Positions 59,111-64,000 of a stretch of DNA of 64,000 nucleotides are shown here, piece after piece (position 1 is the stretch's first letter; each line of letters starts with the position of its first letter). The notes beneath the pieces are model-generated. The model was not told the origin of the DNA and made no database searches. It saw only the letters and a program-made list of their open reading frames with translations. Source of the DNA: Pseudoteredinibacter isoporae_A (GTDB taxonomy: Bacteria; Pseudomonadota; Gammaproteobacteria; Pseudomonadales; Cellvibrionaceae); the NCBI RefSeq assembly GCF_040372805.1, contig NZ_BAABWJ010000009.1, positions 1-64,000 on the forward strand, given 5' to 3'. A program made the translations under genes and the position numbers.

Positions 59111-60886
59111 ATGGCCGAGTATCAAGCCCCCCTGAAAGATATGCATTTTGTGCTGAAAGATGTATTCGACACAGAGAAATTATGGTCTGAATTGCCTGGT
59201 TTGGCGGGCGCTGTGGATATGGATACAGCCGATGCCATTATGGAGGAGGCGGCTAAAATCGCGGGTGAGGTCGTGGGGCCTTTGAACCGTGAGGCGGATG
59301 AGCAGGGGTCTCGCTGGGACGATGGTGAGGTGACCGCTCCCGATGGCTTTAAAGAAGCCTATGCGACCTTTTGCGAAGGCGGCTGGAATGGTCTCGGTGG
59401 TAACCCTGAGTACGGCGGCATGGGCATGCCAAAAACCTTGACCGCTCACGTGGAGGAAATGCTTCAGGGGGCGTCGATTTCATTTGGTTTGGCGCCGATG
59501 TTGACGGCAGGTGCATGTTTATCGATCGATGCACACGCCAGCGATGAGTTGAAGGACAAGTATTTGCCGAATATGTATTCTGGCCAGTGGGCCGGCGCGA
59601 TGGATTTGACGGAGCCGCACGCGGGTACAGATCTTGGCATCATTCGCAGCAGCGCGAAGGAAAATGACGACGGTAGCTACACCATTAATGGTAATAAGAT
59701 TTTTATTACCTGGGGTGAGCACGATATGGCTGAAAACATCATCCATTTGGTATTGGCTCGTTTGCCGGATGCGCCAAAGGGACCTAAGGGCATCTCTTTG
59801 TTCTTGGTGCCTAAGCTGATGGTCAATGATGATGGTTCTCTTGGGGAACGCAATGGTGTGAGCTGTGGGTCCATCGAAAAGAAGATGGGCATCAAGGGCT
59901 CAGCGACTTGTGTAATGAATTTTGACGATGCCAAAGGCTGGCTGGTCGGCGAGCCAAATCAGGGGCTCGCTTGTATGTTTACCATGATGAACTATGAACG
60001 TTTGGTCGTAGGCATCCAGGGATTGGGCGCTGCTGAACGGTCTTGGCAATCTGCAGTTGAATACGCGCGTGAGCGTCTGCAGAGTCGTTCTCCAAGTGGT
60101 GTGGTCGCGCCTGAAAAAGCCGCGGATCCCATTATTGTTCATCCTGATGTTCGTCGTATGCTTCTCACCATGCGTGCCTATACTGAGGGCTCCCGCGCAC
60201 TGAATCACTACACCGCGATGTGGTTGGATAAATCCAAGTTTGGTGAAGGCGAGGAGAAACAGCAGGGCGCTGCTATGATGGCGTTGTTGACGCCTGTGAC
60301 TAAAGCTTTCGTGACCGATAAGGCTTTGGATTGTACCGTTCTGGGGCAACAGGTTTTTGGTGGCCACGGTTATTTGCGTGAGTGGGGGCAGGAACAGTTG
60401 GTTCGTGATGTGCGCATCTGTCAAATTTACGAGGGCACAAATGGCGTGCAGGCGATGGATTTGATGGGGCGTAAAGTTGCCGCGAATGGCGGTCAGTTTG
60501 TTGAATTGTTTGCGGCAGATATTAAGGAGTTTATTGCAAGCTGCGACGATAGCATGTCCGAGTTTATTCCTGCGCTGGAAGCGGCGTTAACCGGCTTGCA
60601 GGAATCGACTCAATGGGTACTGGACAATGCAGGCGACGATGCAGCAATCATTGGTTCTTCGGCCTACGATTATCTGCATCAGTTCGGTCATGTCGCCCAT
60701 GCTTATATGTGGGCACGTATCGCTAAAGCGGCCATGGCCAAGCAAGGAAGTGATGAATATTACAAAGGTAAGTTGGCTGTGGCACGCTTCTTTTACTCTC
60801 GTTTGTTGCCTCAGGCAAATACCCATAAAGAAAATATTCGTGCTGGCAGCGAGCCAATTATGAGCCTGGCGGCAGAGCTGTTTTAA
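59111..60886 (+). CDS. Acyl-CoA dehydrogenase (FadE/DmdC-like, with C-terminal extension)
   Basis: The protein has 591 residues: the acyl-CoA dehydrogenase N, middle and C domains, plus a C-terminal extension after about residue 470. AEYQAPLKDMHFVLKDVFD starts it as in the class that includes FadE-type medium/long-chain enzymes and the 3-methylmercaptopropionyl-CoA dehydrogenase DmdC; the two are not separable by eye. LTEPHAGTDLG and FGGHGYLREWGQEQ flank the active site, and the Glu of IYEGTNGVQAMDL is the likely catalytic base. The upstream PsrA-like site suggests fatty-acid control. It ends at a strong terminator. Confidence 0.88.
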   Translation: MAEYQAPLKDMHFVLKDVFDTEKLWSELPGLAGAVDMDTADAIMEEAAKIAGEVVGPLNREADEQGSRWDDGEVTAPDGFKEAYATFCEGGWNGLGGNPEYGGMGMPKTLTAHVEEMLQGASISFGLAPMLTAGACLSIDAHASDELKDKYLPNMYSGQWAGAMDLTEPHAGTDLGIIRSSAKENDDGSYTINGNKIFITWGEHDMAENIIHLVLARLPDAPKGPKGISLFLVPKLMVNDDGSLGERNGVSCGSIEKKMGIKGSATCVMNFDDAKGWLVGEPNQGLACMFTMMNYERLVVGIQGLGAAERSWQSAVEYARERLQSRSPSGVVAPEKAADPIIVHPDVRRMLLTMRAYTEGSRALNHYTAMWLDKSKFGEGEEKQQGAAMMALLTPVTKAFVTDKALDCTVLGQQVFGGHGYLREWGQEQLVRDVRICQIYEGTNGVQAMDLMGRKVAANGGQFVELFAADIKEFIASCDDSMSEFIPALEAALTGLQESTQWVLDNAGDDAAIIGSSAYDYLHQFGHVAHAYMWARIAKAAMAKQGSDEYYKGKLAVARFFYSRLLPQANTHKENIRAGSEPIMSLAAELF

Positions 60887-60908
60887 GCTCTCTCGTGTTC
60901 TGTTTCTG

Positions 60909-60934
60909 AAAGCCCCGCAATGCGGGGCTTTTTT
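60909..60934 (+). terminator. Rho-independent terminator after the acyl-CoA dehydrogenase
   Basis: AAGCCCCGC and GCGGGGCTT make a 9-bp stem with an AAT loop followed by four more T residues, 23 bases past the stop. Confidence 0.92.
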
Positions 60935-61015
60935 GTGCCTCGAGTGAACATACATCGCTTGTGATAAACTACTTTCGGTGCAAGCTATGATGTGAAGGAA
61001 TCGAGAGGGAAAACG

Positions 61016-62548
61016 ATGTCTGCTATTGGAAGGTATTTGAAGTATCTATTGATTGTTGCCCTGGCCGTCCTGTCTTTTATTGCGGTTTGGGTCTACATCG
61101 GATCAATCGACGCCGATGTTTATGACGATCGAGGCATGGAAGCAGAATATCAGAGTTTTCTTGCCAAGAAGGCGAACTCCGATGGCATGAAGCACATGCC
61201 GTTCTTGCGAGATCGCCATTTTTCAATATTGAACAATGGCCGGGATCGTTATGCGCTAAAAACGTATTTGAGTAATTTACGTTGGGATAAATCTCGCGTT
61301 GAGGTCTACCGTACATTGGGTCACGACAGACTCCCGGCCGTTATGAAATCGTTAGAAGCAGACTACTATCTGATTTCGGAACTCAATTATGCGGATTTAA
61401 GGCAGGCCTTTCCGCTTTCCGGTGCAGAAGATTTGTTTTTGCTGCTGCTTCTGGAATCTCAGTGGCAGTTCCATGAAGAGCGATCCGTCGATCAAGCCTA
61501 CCTGTACCTATCGGCCGCAATGAAGATGAATGTTCGCATGGCAGAGCTAGTCGAAGAGGGGTTTTTAGGCGTGAATATTGCCTCACAATATCGAGCCCTA
61601 AGCTACCCATGGTTTTCCTTTTTATCCCAGAGACTTAGCCAGGCGCAGTTGGGAGAATTGAAAGGTAGACTTGTGCAATGGAATTCTCGCTATGAAGAGG
61701 CATTAAAGCTTGCATATATTGGCGAGTTCATGGTCGGAAAGCGTTATATGGAATCTGGATTGATGCAACAGAGTGTCTTGAGTCGCCCCAAGTTTCCGAA
61801 GGAGGGTGGCCCAGGTTTGCGTTCTGTAAGTTGGAGTGAAAAGCGTTTATATCTATGGGATTTTTTCTATCAATTGCTGTCGAGTGATTATGCAGATAAT
61901 GACAGCATGCGATCGTTTCTGATGGATTATTTTCCTAGGTATTTTTATCACAAAAACAGGAACCTCCATCGTAATGCCGCCTATTTCTCAAAGCGCCGTG
62001 ACAGTGTTCTGTCTTTGTGTAAAGACAAGCGTGTTAGCAATGAAAAAAGCTTGGAGGAGTTAAACGGAGCTCGTGATAAACAAAAGAGTATCCCTTGGTA
62101 TGTGAACGATATTGGCCGATACGAACAGGCAGAGCTTCCCAAAGAAACCATGGAACAATACCAGCATGATGAATGCTTGTATCGTCAATGGAGCCAAGTT
62201 TTTTTGGCAAGATTGGGTATTGCTGAGTATCTACACGAGAACAAGGAGCTCCCTGACACTCTCGCGCAACTGCATCCGGGTTTTCTGGCGGAGCTTCCCC
62301 GAGATCGTTTTAATGGTGAAGGGCTGGGTTATTCAAAGGAAAAAGCATGGTTATATTCAAGTGGAGCTGATTTCCTCAATGATGGTGGCAGCGCGGATGC
62401 CTTGGTGAGTAATACTGGTCGTTGCTCACGGCTGCCTTGCAAGAACAAACCGACGTATCCTTTGTATATTCAGCCGCCCTTTCCGTTGTGGCCAGGCCCA
62501 GACTCTACAGAACGAGAATATCGTTGGGAAGCTCATGGAAAACTTTAA
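61016..62548 (+). CDS. Hypothetical membrane-anchored protein
   Basis: The protein has 510 residues from ATG 61016, which has GAGAGG 7 bases upstream; the GTG at 60992 is less likely. A single N-terminal transmembrane anchor (about 8-30) leads to a large, mostly helical domain that I do not recognise. The C-terminal part (about 400-480) reads LARLGIAEYLHENKELPDTL, LPRDRFNGEGLGYSKEKAWL and YSSGADFLNDGGS, a pattern (proline-rich domain, then LYSxGxDxxxDGG) shared with the C-termini of several pseudopilin-like or uncharacterised exported proteins. The function is unknown. Confidence 0.7.
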   Translation: MSAIGRYLKYLLIVALAVLSFIAVWVYIGSIDADVYDDRGMEAEYQSFLAKKANSDGMKHMPFLRDRHFSILNNGRDRYALKTYLSNLRWDKSRVEVYRTLGHDRLPAVMKSLEADYYLISELNYADLRQAFPLSGAEDLFLLLLLESQWQFHEERSVDQAYLYLSAAMKMNVRMAELVEEGFLGVNIASQYRALSYPWFSFLSQRLSQAQLGELKGRLVQWNSRYEEALKLAYIGEFMVGKRYMESGLMQQSVLSRPKFPKEGGPGLRSVSWSEKRLYLWDFFYQLLSSDYADNDSMRSFLMDYFPRYFYHKNRNLHRNAAYFSKRRDSVLSLCKDKRVSNEKSLEELNGARDKQKSIPWYVNDIGRYEQAELPKETMEQYQHDECLYRQWSQVFLARLGIAEYLHENKELPDTLAQLHPGFLAELPRDRFNGEGLGYSKEKAWLYSSGADFLNDGGSADALVSNTGRCSRLPCKNKPTYPLYIQPPFPLWPGPDSTEREYRWEAHGKL

Positions 62549-62601
62549 AATGAGCTCGCATTTTGTTCTAATCTCCTCTTTTATTTAGAGGGACTGCCGC
62601 T

Positions 62602-63375
62602 ATGCGGATTATGAGTTTTAATGCCAATGGCATTCGTGCGGCAGCGCGTAAAGGTTTTTTTGAGTGGTTCGCAGCGCAGGATGTGGACGTGCTCTGTGTT
62701 CAGGAGACCAAAGCTCAGGAGCACCAGTTGGATGATGAGGTGTTTTTCCCGGAAGGTTACCATCGTTTTTTATTCGACGCTGAAAAGAAAGGTTACAGTG
62801 GGGTAGCTATCTACTCCAAGGTCAAGCCCCGTGAAGTCACGCGCGGTCTGGGTTGGGATCCTGCAGATAATGAAGGGCGCTGGATCGAAGCACGTTTTCG
62901 CAATGTGACGGTCATCTCCCTTTACATGCCATCGGGTTCAAGCTCGGAAGCGGCACAGGAAAAGAAATATCGTTTTCTGGAGCTGTTTGAAGCGCGTCTT
63001 CAGGAAATGATGGCCTCGGGTGAAAAATACATTATTTGTGCTGACTGGAATATATGCCACAAGGAAATTGACCTTAAAAACTGGCGGGGTAATCGCAAGA
63101 ACTCGGGTTTCCTTCCGGAAGAGCGTGCTTGGCTTGATAAAATCTACGATGAATTTGGCTGGGTCGACGTGTTTCGGGAGCTTACTGAGGAAGAGGTCTA
63201 TACCTGGTGGTCTAACCGTGGGCAAGCGTTTGCCAAGGATGTGGGCTGGCGTTTGGATTATCACGTCGTTACCCCGAATATTGCCAAAAAGGCTTACGAC
63301 TGGCATATTCAAAGAGAGCCCCGTTTTTCTGATCACGCACCGATGTGGATCGATTACAAATTAGTACTGCGCTAG
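62602..63375 (+). CDS. xthA: Exodeoxyribonuclease III (AP endonuclease)
   Basis: The enzyme cleaves abasic sites and removes 3' blocks during base excision repair. The protein has 257 residues. The metal-binding and catalytic residues are present: Glu in VQETKAQ (near residue 35), Asp and Asn in ICADWNICHKEID, and His in RFSDHAPMWIDY. This separates it from the related Crc protein, which has lost them. DUF3094 follows 40 bases later. Confidence 0.95.
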   Translation: MRIMSFNANGIRAAARKGFFEWFAAQDVDVLCVQETKAQEHQLDDEVFFPEGYHRFLFDAEKKGYSGVAIYSKVKPREVTRGLGWDPADNEGRWIEARFRNVTVISLYMPSGSSSEAAQEKKYRFLELFEARLQEMMASGEKYIICADWNICHKEIDLKNWRGNRKNSGFLPEERAWLDKIYDEFGWVDVFRELTEEEVYTWWSNRGQAFAKDVGWRLDYHVVTPNIAKKAYDWHIQREPRFSDHAPMWIDYKLVLR

Positions 63376-63415
63376 GCTTGAGGTCTAGTGTTAAAGATAG
63401 ATCAGGCGAGATAAT

Positions 63416-63607
63416 ATGAATAATAGTGATGAGCCCAAGCTAAGCCCCGAAGATCAAGCCAAGGTCGATAGATTTGTATCCACGGGCGTGAACAGTATTG
63501 AACGCAAACCTTTTCGGCCCTGGTATCTATTGGGTGTTGTTGTTTTGTTGCTGACAGTGTTGAGTGGCGTTAGTTACTGGATCGCTATTGATGCCGGTCT
63601 GGTTTAG
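63416..63607 (+). CDS. DUF3094 family membrane protein
   Basis: The protein has 63 residues. LSPEDQAKVDRFVSTGVN then ERKPFRPWYLLG is the family mark; one transmembrane helix (about 36-58) ends it. Homologues occur in Pseudomonas and relatives. The function is unknown. It is close behind xthA and may share its transcript. Confidence 0.88.
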   Translation: MNNSDEPKLSPEDQAKVDRFVSTGVNSIERKPFRPWYLLGVVVLLLTVLSGVSYWIAIDAGLV

Positions 63608-63628
63608 AGGGGCATAGATGAGTATAAC

Positions 63629-64000
63629 CTAGCTTCGAGCGCCAATTCCGGACGCTTTTAACCTCGGCAGTTGTGATTCAATCCATGGCATAAAATCTCG
63701 CGCGGGCATTGGACGCGATATATAAAATCCCTGTGCGATATCACACTGTAAATTACTCACCATTTCCCAATCGGATTCATGTTCAACTCCTTCGGCGACA
63801 CACTTCAATTGGAGCTTTTTGGCGAGGTCCACGGTTGCCTCAAGAATTCTTCGGCTTGCGTCATTGTCGCTGGCGTATTTAATAAAGCTGCGATCTATTT
63901 TCAGTTCATTAAACGGTATCTGTTGCAGCTTATCGAGTGAGGAGTGACCTGTGCCGTAATCGTCAATGGAAAGTTGAAAGCCCCGAAGTCGAAGTCGCGA
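63629..64000 (-). CDS. EAL-domain c-di-GMP phosphodiesterase, partial
   Basis: The frame is open from the right edge through the stop at 63629, giving the last 123 residues of a protein whose 5' part is outside the window. Active EAL motifs are seen: SIDDYGTGHSSLDKLQQIPF, NELKIDRSFI, CVAEGVEHESDWEM and GFYISRPMPARDF. The intact DDYGTG loop suggests a functional phosphodiesterase, unlike the FimX-like protein at 35317. The N-terminal domains cannot be known. Confidence 0.93.
   Translation of the reverse strand, partial: SRLRLRGFQLSIDDYGTGHSSLDKLQQIPFNELKIDRSFIKYASDNDASRRILEATVDLAKKLQLKCVAEGVEHESDWEMVSNLQCDIAQGFYISRPMPARDFMPWIESQLPRLKASGIGARS

Noticed and set aside
62602..63375. Crc catabolite repression protein
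   Set aside because: All catalytic residues of exonuclease III (Glu, Asp-Asn, His) are retained; Crc lacks them.
1..64000. CRISPR array, toxin-antitoxin pair, restriction system, prophage or riboswitch
   Set aside because: I looked for spaced direct repeats, paired small genes, methylase or nuclease motifs, phage structural genes and known riboswitch cores and found none that could be supported.

Overview
The window is chromosomal DNA of a free-living gammaproteobacterium, probably near the Cellvibrionales (Teredinibacter, Saccharophagus, Cellvibrio) and with Pseudomonas-like gene order in places. Reasons: a fused BioH-BioC biotin protein of the kind known from that group; a serB/fimX neighbourhood as in Pseudomonas aeruginosa; a complete LiuR-type leucine degradation operon; an efp/epmA/epmB set of the lysine-modification type; and a DUF3094 protein beside an exonuclease III. 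There are no rRNA genes, CRISPR arrays, recognisable insertion sequences or phage genes.

Layout. 1-2500 is a sparsely coding, AT-rich stretch with two unknown membrane proteins, ending at tRNA-Leu(CAG), which has a clear promoter and terminator. 2690-7250 holds a flagellar-rod-like small protein, a SprA-family putative metalloprotease, RNase R and the 23S rRNA methyltransferase RlmB. 7450-10260 holds a secreted S9 peptidase preceded by a short gene resembling only its N-terminal part. 10300-15620 (minus) holds a TetR regulator with an AidB-like acyl-CoA dehydrogenase, a CopD-like membrane protein and an AsmA/DUF748 protein. 15950-24170 (minus) is the liu operon (liuR, liuA, SDR, liuB, liuC, liuD, liuE), which converts isovaleryl-CoA to acetyl-CoA and acetoacetate. 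Its promoter carries a palindromic MerR-type operator inside a 19-bp spacer. 24390-31010 holds an AraC regulator, a PLP decarboxylase, a single-chain BC-BCCP-CT acyl-CoA carboxylase and an fRMsr. 31100-39310 holds an OlsF-like double acyltransferase, an AhpA/YtjB-like protein divergent from serB, a degenerate FimX-like c-di-GMP protein and a PilZ-like partner. 39430-42340 is epmB / efp-epmA. 42350-48940 holds cysE, srkA, an esterase, an MscS channel, a KASIII and comF. 49140-53770 is bioB-bioF-bioHC-bioD behind a promoter that overlaps a likely BirA operator. 53960-64000 holds an LRR surface protein, small membrane proteins, a YHYH protein, a FadE-type acyl-CoA dehydrogenase with a PsrA-like operator, an unknown anchored protein, exonuclease III, DUF3094 and the end of an EAL protein.

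The metabolic theme is acyl-CoA chemistry: three acyl-CoA dehydrogenases, two biotin-dependent carboxylases, a KASIII, and the biotin pathway that supplies their cofactor. Nothing here is convincingly a new defence or mobile system. The most unusual non-coding structures are a tripartite hairpin element present twice (3841 and 8065), a 26-bp perfect inverted repeat inside the liu operon (22360-22461), and the regulatory palindromes at 24150, 48981 and 59005. All family names rest on reading the sequence and remembered family motifs; no database search was run.
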